This document shows, one piece after another, positions 1-6,544 of a DNA stretch of 12,054 bases. The DNA is from an uncultured Eubacteriales bacterium (GTDB lineage Bacteria > Bacillota > Clostridia > UMGS1810). The notes beneath the pieces were generated by a model. It worked only from the letters and a program-made list of their open reading frames with translations, was not told where the DNA came from and did no database searches. The DNA lies in the NCBI GenBank assembly GCA_900555295.1, contig USKN01000036.1, forward strand, positions 1 through 12,054, read 5' to 3'. Both the position numbers and the translations under genes were made by a program. The first letter of the stretch is position 1, and each line of letters opens with the position of its first letter.

Positions 1-9
1 TGTATATAT

Positions 10-15
10 GATAAT
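10..15 (+). promoter_or_regulatory. Possible -10 element for the SLH/PstS-like gene
   Basis: GATAAT at 10-15 matches the sigmaA -10 consensus at five of six positions and lies in a TATATATGATAATAT context. It would place a transcription start near base 22 and give a leader of under 30 nt before the ATG at 50. The matching -35 would lie outside the window, so this is only a candidate in AT-rich DNA. Confidence 0.3.
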
Positions 16-49
16 ATGCAGTTATAAAAAAAACAAAAGAGGCTTTATT

Positions 50-1705
50 ATGAAAAAGATAATTGCAGGGTTAATAGCGTTTCAGCTATTGGTTACATCA
101 GCGTTTGCGGCGGATATTAAATATAAACCGTATGCAGATGACTTTGAGTACGATTATGCGGCAAAATATATTGCCAAATCAAAAACGACAGGCGAAATAA
201 TACCTATGTCGTACAACTTGGACGAAAAATATTTGTACGCATATACAGATGATGATTTTGAACTTTATGTGGCACATCCCGTAAAATTTACAGATGTTGA
301 CGAATATGATTATACAATCGGCGAACTTTCGGCAAGAGGAATAATACAAGGAAACGGCGACGGTACGTTTTTGCCCGGCAAAGAGCTTACACGTGCCGAA
401 ATGGCAGCAATTTTCACAAGAATGTTTAGCGTTAAAACGGGTGATTATGAGGCTGTATTTTCAGATATAAAAGAAGATAGCTGGTATGCTCCTTATGTTA
501 CTGCGCTATATAAAAACGGTGTGTTTAAAAAGGACGATAAATTTAACCCCGATGATATAATTACCAAAGAACAGCTTGTGGCAATGACATACAGAATGCT
601 TTTAAATACAGAGAAAATGCATAAAGTAAAAGAGTTTGACTATAATTATTATACAGATTATTCATCTGTTTCGGATTATGCAAAAGACGCATATAAAACT
701 CTTGTTGAATGTGGTTATATGTGTATGTCGGAGTGTGATGAAAACGGAACGTTTGATGAATTTTCCGACGATATTTATTATCTTGAACCGCAAAAGCCCG
801 TATCACGCCAAGTATGCGCCGATTTTATTACATATTTCATACGCGATTTCTTTAGATTTAACGCGCCCGCAATAAAATTAGATGATTTTGCGGATATAGA
901 AATACCAAAGATTGACGGTTCAACATCAACCTACGATATAACACGCAATATATATTCTATGCTTTATTATAACGGCGACAATAACGAAAATATGCCGCTT
1001 AAACATTCAAAAACATCAAATTCATATAAAAGACTTATAGATAAAGAAGTTGATATGATATTTGTGCCCGATGCAAGCAATGAAATAATAAAATATGCGG
1101 AAGAAAAAAATGTTAAACTGAAATTTGTACCTATTGCAAATGAGGCACTTGTATTTTTTACAGGCAAAGATAACCCCGTAAAAGGACTTACTACCGAACA
1201 GTACCGCGAAATATATGTAAACAATAAATATAAAAATTGGAGCGAACTTGGCGGTGACGATAAAAAACTTGCGGCATTTTGCCGTAATAACGACAGCGGA
1301 AGCCACGCGCAAATGGAAAAATTTATTTTGGACGGCGGCGAGCTTAACTCGGATATAACACGCGAGCGTACGTCTGTGATTATGGCAAGCATACTTTCCG
1401 ACGTGATTGTATATGACGCAGATAACCCCGACAGCAGAGCAATGGGTTACAGTTTGTATTATTATTTTGAAAATGCAAAAATGTTTTATGTATCTGATGA
1501 CGCGCTTGTGCTTATGTCTGCCGACGATGTTGTGCCGAGCGATGATACAATATCGAGCGGTCAGTATCCGTATACAACCAACTATTATGCGGTTGTACGT
1601 GATGAGCCTAACGAAATAAACGATAAATTTATTGAATTTATGCAAAGTGATGCCGGTGACGAAATAATAAGCAGAGCCGGACTTGGCGTAATGAAACACA
1701 AATAA
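50..1705 (+). CDS. Secreted SLH-domain protein with PstS-like (phosphate-type) solute-binding domain
   Basis: A 551-aa secreted protein. I chose the ATG at 50 over the in-frame ATG at 8 because AAAAGAGG (35-42) sits 7 nt upstream and the product then begins with a clean type I signal peptide (MKKIIAGLIAFQLLVTSAFA, cut after AFA near residue 20, no lipobox cysteine). SLH repeat 1 spans about 80-122 (FTDVD, GIIQGNGDGTFLPG, LTRAEMAAIF). SLH repeat 2 spans about 137-185 (FSDIKEDSWYAPYV, LYKNGVF). A degenerate third repeat runs to about 270. From about 280 to the end is a PBP-like fold resembling PstS: IDGSTST (288-294), a Lys-Thr-Ser segment followed by DMIFV, PIANEALVFF, NWSELGG, and R412-N-N-D-S416-G417-S418, which resembles the Arg-x3-Ser-Gly-Thr oxyanion loop of PstS. 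SLH domains bind secondary cell-wall polymers, so I infer an envelope-anchored phosphate or other oxyanion binding protein. No ABC permease genes are adjacent. The fold is clear; the ligand is unproven. Confidence 0.85.
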   Translation: MKKIIAGLIAFQLLVTSAFAADIKYKPYADDFEYDYAAKYIAKSKTTGEIIPMSYNLDEKYLYAYTDDDFELYVAHPVKFTDVDEYDYTIGELSARGIIQGNGDGTFLPGKELTRAEMAAIFTRMFSVKTGDYEAVFSDIKEDSWYAPYVTALYKNGVFKKDDKFNPDDIITKEQLVAMTYRMLLNTEKMHKVKEFDYNYYTDYSSVSDYAKDAYKTLVECGYMCMSECDENGTFDEFSDDIYYLEPQKPVSRQVCADFITYFIRDFFRFNAPAIKLDDFADIEIPKIDGSTSTYDITRNIYSMLYYNGDNNENMPLKHSKTSNSYKRLIDKEVDMIFVPDASNEIIKYAEEKNVKLKFVPIANEALVFFTGKDNPVKGLTTEQYREIYVNNKYKNWSELGGDDKKLAAFCRNNDSGSHAQMEKFILDGGELNSDITRERTSVIMASILSDVIVYDADNPDSRAMGYSLYYYFENAKMFYVSDDALVLMSADDVVPSDDTISSGQYPYTTNYYAVVRDEPNEINDKFIEFMQSDAGDEIISRAGLGVMKHK

Positions 1706-1723
1706 AAAGAGGGGTTAATTTAT

Positions 1724-2125
1724 ATGAAAGATACACAACAGGCAAAAGATTATTTTAAACAAGATATATATGCGGTTGAAACAACGGGAATTAAAATAGA
1801 TACGGCATATGACGATTATGCAAAATGCAGCTTAAAAATACTGCCCAAACATTTAAACGCAATGGGATATGTAATGGGCGGTGTTATATACACTTTGGCT
1901 GATTTTGCATTTGCTGTAGCGTCAAACTCTGACAACAAGTTTTGTGTAACACTTTCAAGTACAATTTCGTATTTGAATGCCTGCAAAGCAAATCAAATTT
2001 TTGCCGAAACATATTGCGAAAAGAGCGGCAGAAGCACTTGCTTTTACACAATTAAAATTACAGATGATAAAAATAATCTTATTGCAAATGTAAATACAGT
2101 GGGACATATAAGCCAAAAAAACTAA
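1724..2125 (+). CDS. PaaI-like hotdog-fold acyl-CoA thioesterase
   Basis: A 133-aa single-domain hotdog protein. The family signature is plain around residues 43-65: H43-L-N45-A-M-G-Y-V-M-G-G-V-I-Y-T-L-A-D60, the stretch that forms the hotdog helix and catalytic region in PaaI/YdiI-type thioesterases (the usual H.N..G..hGG...LAD pattern). A second conserved block follows at about 78-90 (TLSSTISYLNACK). Length is normal for the family, which hydrolyses acyl-CoA or aryl-CoA thioesters in the cytoplasm. The ATG at 1724 is preceded by AGAGGGG (1708-1714) at 9 nt. It starts 18 nt after the SLH/PstS-like gene stops, with no terminator between, so the two are probably cotranscribed, though I see no functional link. 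The exact acyl substrate cannot be read from sequence. Confidence 0.85.
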   Translation: MKDTQQAKDYFKQDIYAVETTGIKIDTAYDDYAKCSLKILPKHLNAMGYVMGGVIYTLADFAFAVASNSDNKFCVTLSSTISYLNACKANQIFAETYCEKSGRSTCFYTIKITDDKNNLIANVNTVGHISQKN

Positions 2126-2138
2126 ACTGTAAATAAAA

Positions 2139-2186
2139 AAACGGTAACCAAATCAACCAACTTTTGTTTACCGTTTAATTTTTTAT
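2139..2186. terminator. Bidirectional intrinsic terminator between convergent genes
   Basis: A perfect 9-bp stem, AAACGGTAA (2139-2147) and TTACCGTTT (2168-2176), with a 20-nt loop. On the + strand it is followed by AATTTTTTATA (2177-2187). On the - strand it is followed by TTTTTATTTAC. It therefore serves both the thioesterase gene (stop at 2123-2125) and the oncoming walJ gene (stop at 2183-2185), whose last bases overlap the T tract. Confidence 0.8.
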
Positions 2187-2971
2187 ATTTGTGTTATTTG
2201 CGATTTTGACGCAACTTTTAAAATTACATCCTCTCCCACCTTTATGTTATTATCTGTCATTAATTTTTTTGATGTATCAAATGCAATTTGAGGAATATTA
2301 TTACATTCACTTAAATGACCGAGCATAATTTTTTTTGTACCCCATATGGCAAGCTGTGTTGCAAGCCAAGCGGCATTTTCGTTTGACAGATGCCCGTTAT
2401 CCGATAAAATACGTTTTTTAAGCATATAAGGATATTTACCCTGTTTTAACATATTTACATCGTGATTTGACTCAATAAGTACGGTTTCACTTTTTGCAAG
2501 GTTATTAAGTATTGCCTTTGTTATATGCCCTATATCGGTTGCAACGCTCATATAACCGCCGTCAGTTAAAAATGTATATCCCATAGGCGATATTGCATCG
2601 TGAGGTATTTCAAAAGGTTTAACCGCTATACTGCGTACCTCAAACACTTTATCTTTTTGTATAACATTAATACATTTTTCGGGAAGTATTCCCAATGAGC
2701 CTATAATACAATCCATAGTTTCTTTATTGGCATATATGGGTATATTATACTTTTTAATAAGAGACGCTATGCCTTTTATATGGTCGCTGTGCTCGTGCGT
2801 AACAACAATACCGTCAATTTCACATATATCAAAGTTAATTTGCTCAAGTGCTTTTACAATACGTGACGCACTTACACCGGCATCAACAAGTAAATTTGTA
2901 TCGCCGTCGGTTATAAGAGTTGAGTTTCCGGAGCTTGAACTAAACAGCGAATACATTTTATTTTTATTCAT
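2183..2971 (-). CDS. walJ: MBL-fold metallohydrolase, WalJ/YycJ family
   Basis: A 262-aa cytoplasmic metallo-beta-lactamase-fold hydrolase. Diagnostic features are the family opening SLFSSSSGNSTLI (8-20), the first metal motif T-H59-E-H61-S-D63-H64, the PHDA..PMGY block, ATDIGH (metal-binding Asp/His) and the WalJ-type ESNHD..ML..GKYP..LKKRI..GHLSN run. In Bacillus, walJ is the last gene of the walRKHIJ cell-wall operon and is implicated in coordinating DNA replication with division. Here it follows murA. The ATG at 2971 lies inside the murA stop (ATGAATAA, 8-nt overlap) and has no convincing Shine-Dalgarno of its own, suggesting translational coupling. An alternative start at Met6 (2956) would fit the family N-terminus equally well. 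The nuclease-like activity suggested for the family is inference. Confidence 0.9.
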   Translation of the reverse strand: MNKNKMYSLFSSSSGNSTLITDGDTNLLVDAGVSASRIVKALEQINFDICEIDGIVVTHEHSDHIKGIASLIKKYNIPIYANKETMDCIIGSLGILPEKCINVIQKDKVFEVRSIAVKPFEIPHDAISPMGYTFLTDGGYMSVATDIGHITKAILNNLAKSETVLIESNHDVNMLKQGKYPYMLKKRILSDNGHLSNENAAWLATQLAIWGTKKIMLGHLSECNNIPQIAFDTSKKLMTDNNIKVGEDVILKVASKSQITQI

Positions 2972-4220
2972 TAATCAATTCAATATCGGCACCGAGCGCT
3001 TTAAGTTTATCTACAATATGCTCATAGCCTCTGAATATATGTCTTAATTCATATACTTTCGTTTCGCCCTCCGCCGCAAGACCGGCAATAACCATACTTG
3101 CTCCCGCACGCAAATCTGTTGCCATAACTTCAACACCGTGCAGCTCATTTACACCGTTTATAACGGCCACTCTTTCGCGAACCGAAATATTAACACCAAA
3201 CTTTTCCAACTCGGTTATATACTGAAAACGTGAATCCCAAACGCCCTCCGTAACAAGGCTTGTACCCTCTACCGTGCTTAAAAGCACTACCATTTGAGGC
3301 TGTAAATCCGTAGGAAATCCCGGGTACGGAAGTGTTTTAACATTTATTCTTTTAAGCGGTTTTTGTACCGCAACACGAATTGAGTCGTCGTATTCTTCAA
3401 CAGTTGCACCCATTTCAACAAATTTGGCGGTTATTGCGTCCAAATGTTTTGGTATAATATTTTTAATAATTGCATCGCCTTTTGTTGCCAATACAGCGCT
3501 CATATATGTTCCCGCTTCAATTTGGTCGGGAATAATCGAATAAGTACCGCCGTGAAGTTTTTCAACACCCTCAATACGAATAATGTCTGTTCCCGCGCCT
3601 TTTATATTGGCGCCCATAGAATTTAAAAAGTTTGCAACATCTACAACGTGCGGTTCTTTTGCAACGTTTTCAAGAACCGTTTTTCCCGGTGCAAGCGTTG
3701 CGGCAAGCATAACGTTAATTGTTGCTCCAACACTTACAACGTCAAAAAACACGTTTCCGCAGCACAAGTTTTTTGCATCAATTTGAACCGAATTGTTATC
3801 AAATGACATTTCGCACCCAAGCATTTCAAAGCCTTTTAAATGCTGGTCGATAGGTCTTACTCCAAAATTGCACCCTCCCGGAGGTGGAACATCCGCCTTA
3901 TGAAAACGTCCTATAAGTGCTCCCATAAGATAGTATGACGCTCTCATTTTTGACGCAAGATAAGGATCCGCAATATGCGTTGTAAGATTGGAAGAATTTA
4001 TAACAACGGTATTGCAATCGGTTTTTTCAACCTCTGCGCCGAGTGATTTAATCATTCTTAAAATACTCTCAACATCGCTGATATCGGGAATATTTTCAAT
4101 ACGACACACACCGTCAACAAGTAACGCTGCCGGTATTACGGCTACAGCGGCATTTTTGGCACCGCTTATTGTAACCTCCCCTTTAAGAGGTTTGCCGCCT
4201 TTTATTAATAATTTTTCCAC
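2964..4220 (-). CDS. murA: UDP-N-acetylglucosamine 1-carboxyvinyltransferase
   Basis: MurA transfers enolpyruvate from PEP to UDP-GlcNAc, the first committed step of peptidoglycan synthesis. I prefer the GTG at 4220 (418 aa) to the TTG two codons upstream. GTG lies 8 nt from AGGGGG (4229-4234), whereas TTG lies only 2 nt away. With GTG the catalytic lysine falls at K22 (SGAKNAAVAVIPAAL), as in E. coli. The PEP-binding cysteine is present at C117 in PPPGGCNFGVRPID, so the C-to-D change that gives intrinsic fosfomycin resistance is absent. Later blocks are FPTDLQPQM (catalytic Asp), VTEGVWDSRFQYI, ATDLRAGASMVIAGL and HIFRGYE, with the conserved Arg. The gene begins 34 nt after yebC stops and overlaps walJ by 8 nt, so it is the middle gene of a three-gene operon. 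Length and motifs are normal. Confidence 0.96.
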   Translation of the reverse strand: MEKLLIKGGKPLKGEVTISGAKNAAVAVIPAALLVDGVCRIENIPDISDVESILRMIKSLGAEVEKTDCNTVVINSSNLTTHIADPYLASKMRASYYLMGALIGRFHKADVPPPGGCNFGVRPIDQHLKGFEMLGCEMSFDNNSVQIDAKNLCCGNVFFDVVSVGATINVMLAATLAPGKTVLENVAKEPHVVDVANFLNSMGANIKGAGTDIIRIEGVEKLHGGTYSIIPDQIEAGTYMSAVLATKGDAIIKNIIPKHLDAITAKFVEMGATVEEYDDSIRVAVQKPLKRINVKTLPYPGFPTDLQPQMVVLLSTVEGTSLVTEGVWDSRFQYITELEKFGVNISVRERVAVINGVNELHGVEVMATDLRAGASMVIAGLAAEGETKVYELRHIFRGYEHIVDKLKALGADIELINE

Positions 4221-4228
4221 AACCAAGT

Positions 4229-4234
4229 CCCCCT
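4229..4234 (-). promoter_or_regulatory. Shine-Dalgarno site that fixes the murA GTG start
   Basis: AGGGGG on the - strand, 8 nt before GTG (4218-4220) and only 2 nt before the in-frame TTG (4224-4226). The spacing selects GTG as the start. Confidence 0.7.
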
Positions 4235-4254
4235 ATAAACTCAAACAGCAGTAG

Positions 4255-4986
4255 TTATTGAACGTTTTCCCAGTTGTGATATATATTCTGTACGTCGTCA
4301 TTGTCCTCAAGTGCTTCTATAAGCTTGTCCATCATAAGTATATCGTGTTCGTCTGTAAGTGAAATGTAGTTTTGAGGAACCAACTGAATTTCACAAGTTG
4401 CAAACGAATATCCTTTTTCGTCAAGTGCGTCTCTTACAGCGTGAAATGCGTCGGGATCGGTTGAAATTTCAAAAACCCCGTCATCGGACACAAAATCGTC
4501 CGCTCCGGCATCGAGCGCCGCTTCCATAAGCTCGTCTTCGTCTATTCCGTTTTCTGCTTGTATTACAATAATACCTTTTTTATCAAACATCCAGCCGACA
4601 GAACCGCTTGTTCCAAGATTTCCGCCGAATTTATCAAAATAATGGCGCAAATCGCCTGCGGTACGGTTGCGGTTATCTGTAAGTGTTTCAACAATAACAG
4701 CCACACCGTTTGGTCCGTAACCCTCATATACTATATCTTCGTAATTATCCGAATTTTGTTCGCCTGCCGCTTTGGCAATAACGCGTGCTATATTGTCGTT
4801 CGGCATATTATATGAACGCGCTTTTGCAATAGCGTCTTTAAGACGTGAATTGGTTTCGGGGTTTGCTCCTCCGCTTTTTGCGGCTACGGCAAGTTCTCTT
4901 CCCATTTTAGTAAATATTTTTGCTTTTTGCGCGTCTGATTTTTCTTTTTTATTTTTAATATTATTCCATTTTGAATGTCCTGACAT
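4255..4986 (-). CDS. yebC: YebC/PmpR (TACO1) family protein
   Basis: A 243-aa member of the YebC/TACO1 family. The N-terminus MSGHSKWNNIKNKKEKSDAQ is the family hallmark (usually W.NIK..K...D), followed by KIFTKMGRELAVAAKSGG and the central block YEGYGPNGVAVIVETLTDN and FGGNLGTSGSVGWMFDKKG. Length is normal. Members were long labelled transcriptional regulators. More recent work places bacterial YebC and mitochondrial TACO1 in translation, helping ribosomes through proline-rich stretches. The ATG at 4986 has an excellent GGAGGT (4993-4998 on the + map) 6 nt upstream. It is the first gene of yebC-murA-walJ and lies directly downstream of a near-consensus promoter. C-terminal domain II/III motifs (DEHDILMMDKLIEALEDNDD) are intact. 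Confidence 0.95.
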   Translation of the reverse strand: MSGHSKWNNIKNKKEKSDAQKAKIFTKMGRELAVAAKSGGANPETNSRLKDAIAKARSYNMPNDNIARVIAKAAGEQNSDNYEDIVYEGYGPNGVAVIVETLTDNRNRTAGDLRHYFDKFGGNLGTSGSVGWMFDKKGIIVIQAENGIDEDELMEAALDAGADDFVSDDGVFEISTDPDAFHAVRDALDEKGYSFATCEIQLVPQNYISLTDEHDILMMDKLIEALEDNDDVQNIYHNWENVQ

Positions 4987-5031
4987 AATTGTACCTCCGT
5001 GTAAAAGTATGTATCATACTCAATACATTAT

Positions 5032-5061
5032 ATTATAATGCAACAGGCGGTGTTTTGTCAA
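5032..5061 (-). promoter_or_regulatory. sigmaA promoter for the yebC-murA-walJ operon
   Basis: On the - strand: a perfect -35 TTGACA (5056-5061), an 18-nt spacer and a perfect -10 TATAAT (5032-5037). An overlapping second TATAAT at 5027-5032 is poorly spaced (23 nt). Transcription should begin near 5025, giving a leader of about 40 nt to the yebC ATG at 4986. This is the strongest promoter visible in the window. Confidence 0.8.
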
Positions 5062-5100
5062 GAGTTATATACTTTATAAAAACGGTTTAAAAAAATTTTT

Positions 5101-5114
5101 ATCTGATATCAGAT
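5101..5114. repeat. 14-bp perfect palindrome in the divergent intergenic region
   Basis: ATCTGATATCAGAT is its own reverse complement. It lies upstream of the yebC -35 (5056-5061) and upstream of the candidate ssb promoter, in the middle of a divergent gene pair. It could be an operator, but nothing else identifies a binding protein. Confidence 0.55.
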
Positions 5115-5117
5115 GTT

Positions 5118-5147
5118 TTGTCGACGTACTTTTCTTTGTTTCGACAA
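5118..5147. repeat. 7-bp inverted repeat TTGTCGA / TCGACAA
   Basis: Arms at 5118-5124 and 5141-5147, separated by 16 nt. The right arm overlaps the candidate -35 region of the rightward gene, a typical place for a repressor site. On its own it has no T tract and is not a terminator. Confidence 0.5.
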
Positions 5148-5164
5148 GGCAAAAGTTGTACAAT
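5136..5164 (+). promoter_or_regulatory. Candidate promoter for the ssb-like gene
   Basis: TTGTTT (5136-5141), a 17-nt spacer and TACAAT (5159-5164). The -10 matches five of six positions; the -35 is poor. An alternative -10, TATAAA at 5209-5214, would give a leader of about 25 nt but has no -35. Which is used cannot be decided by eye. Confidence 0.35.
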
Positions 5165-5246
5165 AAAACAAGACGGAATAATTTTTTTCGTTTGGAATAC
5201 TATTTAGATATAAAGTAATTAACATTAGGAAGGGCGTGCTATTAAA

Positions 5247-5903
5247 GTGGTAACAGACAGCATTAATTTGAATAACGAGGTAATACTCACAGGAAAGGCA
5301 ATAAGCGAACTTAAGTACAGTCACGAAGTGTACGGCGAAGGATTTTACTCATTCTTGCTTGATGTACCGAGATTAAGCGATATTTCGGACGTAATCAATA
5401 TAACGGTGAGTGAAAGGCTACTCAAAGACCTTGATTTAAAAATTGGGGATGCACTTACAATAAACGGTCAATTCAGATCGTACAACAATTATTCCGACAG
5501 CGGAAATAAATTAATTTTAACTGTATTTGCAAGGGATATAATGCCTGCATCGGAAAACGATTCAAAACAAAATCCAAACCATATTTTTTTAAACGGTTTT
5601 TTATGCAAAAAACCTGTATACAGAACAACACCGTTCGGGCGGGAAATTACCGATATTTTAATTGCGGTGAACAGAGCTTACAACAAATCCGACTATATTC
5701 CATGTATTGCCTGGGGGCGCAATGCAAGATTTTCAAGCGGGCTTGATGTAGGCGAAAACATTAAAATTTGGGGACGAATACAAAGCAGAGAATATCAAAA
5801 ACGTATTTCGGAAGATAATGTAATTACAAAAACCGCATACGAAATTTCAATATCAAAAATGGAGGTTGCCTCCGGCAGTAATATTAAATTTGAAATAATT
5901 TAA
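5247..5903 (+). CDS. Tandem OB-fold single-stranded DNA-binding protein (clostridial type)
   Basis: A 218-aa protein with two OB-fold domains. OB1 (about 9-100) is divergent: VILTGKAISELKYSHE, GEGFYSFLLDVPRLSD, INGQFRSYN. OB2 (about 110-210) looks like a true SSB domain: NHIFLNGFLCKKPVYRTTPF, GREITDILIAVNRAYNKSDY, PCIAWGRNARF, WGRIQSREYQ, AYEISISKMEV. Canonical SSB has one OB fold and an acidic C-terminal tip for partner proteins; this protein ends KFEII and lacks that tip. It should bind single-stranded DNA in replication or repair, but whether it is the main cellular SSB is unknown. The start is GTG at 5247. AGGAAGGG (5227-5234) ends 12 nt upstream, a long spacing, and the only better-spaced in-frame codon is a rare ATT at 5241. 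It is divergent from yebC, with no terminator before the small gene that follows. Confidence 0.82.
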   Translation: MVTDSINLNNEVILTGKAISELKYSHEVYGEGFYSFLLDVPRLSDISDVINITVSERLLKDLDLKIGDALTINGQFRSYNNYSDSGNKLILTVFARDIMPASENDSKQNPNHIFLNGFLCKKPVYRTTPFGREITDILIAVNRAYNKSDYIPCIAWGRNARFSSGLDVGENIKIWGRIQSREYQKRISEDNVITKTAYEISISKMEVASGSNIKFEII

Positions 5904-5976
5904 AAAAATAAAAGTCTGTAATTTTTTTGCATACATTTTTAAAAAGCGAGCAATATATAAGTACAGGTATTTTTAA

Positions 5977-6225
5977 ATGTGCCTGATTAAATATATAAAG
6001 AAAGCGATGTTAAAAATGCACAGAAAAAACCCCGAAAATGAAGCTATAGGCTCAAAATATTCACTTGAAATATCGCAGGAACTTACAGACTGTATCGGGC
6101 GCGGAATAACCGAAAAAGACCACTCGGCAAACAATCTCGACAAAAAAGATAACCGCGACGGTTCATTTTCTTCTCATATGGTTCGCAAAGTTATAGAAGA
6201 CAATGAACGATTTAACGACAAGTAG
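5977..6225 (+). CDS. Small hydrophilic protein of unknown function (82 aa)
   Basis: I do not recognise this protein. It begins with a short basic, partly hydrophobic stretch (MCLIKYIKKAMLKMHRKN) and is then charged and polar to the end, with no cysteine motif and no membrane span long enough to be convincing. Three points favour a real gene. It is the longest sensible frame in the space between the SSB-like gene and a strong terminator. A partial Shine-Dalgarno AGGT (5965-5968) lies 8 nt before the ATG. The stop codon falls 9 nt before the terminator stem, leaving a normal 3' end. An internal ATG at 6007 is an alternative start giving 72 aa. The 73-nt gap after the SSB-like gene has no convincing terminator, so the two may be cotranscribed. 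Confidence 0.5.
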   Translation: MCLIKYIKKAMLKMHRKNPENEAIGSKYSLEISQELTDCIGRGITEKDHSANNLDKKDNRDGSFSSHMVRKVIEDNERFNDK

Positions 6226-6234
6226 GCAAATTGC

Positions 6235-6272
6235 AAAAAACACGTCAATTAAATTAATCGACGTGTTTTTTT
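6235..6272. terminator. Bidirectional intrinsic terminator
   Basis: A perfect 12-bp stem with arms at 6235-6246 (AAAAAACACGTC) and 6260-6271 (GACGTGTTTTTT), and a 13-nt loop. The GC-containing core is CACGTC/GACGTG. T runs flank it on both strands. It ends the rightward SSB/small-gene unit and the leftward infB-to-proX operon, whose last stop codon (6271-6273) touches the stem. Confidence 0.88.
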
Positions 6273-6518
6273 ATATATCAATAATGCTTATCGAATTTCC
6301 GTGTTGTTTAATTATTTTAATTAAATCGTCTGTTTTAAGCCATACCGTTGCCGTATTTTCGTTTGGATGTATACCTATTAAATTAAGCGGTTCGGTAAAT
6401 TCTCTGCCAATAAAAAAATTAACTTTTCTTTCGTCATCATTTAAAATACCGAACGGTGTAACCGAACCCGGAGTTAATTTCATTATATTCATTAAATCGT
6501 TTTCGGATGCAAAACTTA

Positions 6519-6544
6519 GGCATATAGGACTCGAACCCCATACG
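6519..6544 (+). repeat. Left terminal inverted repeat of the element
   Basis: 26 nt beginning GGCATATAGGACTC and ending CCCCATACG. It matches the reverse complement of 6765-6790 at 24 of 26 positions. The mismatches are at the 14th and 19th bases (C against T, C against A). Confidence 0.92.

Noticed and set aside
1022..1699. 225-codon open frame on the - strand inside the SLH/PstS-like gene
   Set aside because: It is antisense to a clearly assigned protein, and its translation is low-complexity and rich in Ile, Tyr, Phe and Cys, as expected for a shadow frame of AT-rich coding DNA.
4224..4226. TTG as the murA start
   Set aside because: It is only 2 nt from the AGGGGG Shine-Dalgarno. The GTG two codons later is correctly spaced and restores K22 numbering.
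5902..5928. Terminator after the SSB-like gene (AAAAAAAT / ATTTTTTT)
   Set aside because: The 8-bp stem is entirely A-T with an 11-nt loop and no GC core, so it would be very weak. The strong terminator lies after the next gene.
5927..5957. Separate promoter for the 82-codon gene (TTGCAT ... AATATA)
   Set aside because: Spacing is poor and the -10 match is low in a very AT-rich stretch; not distinguishable from background.
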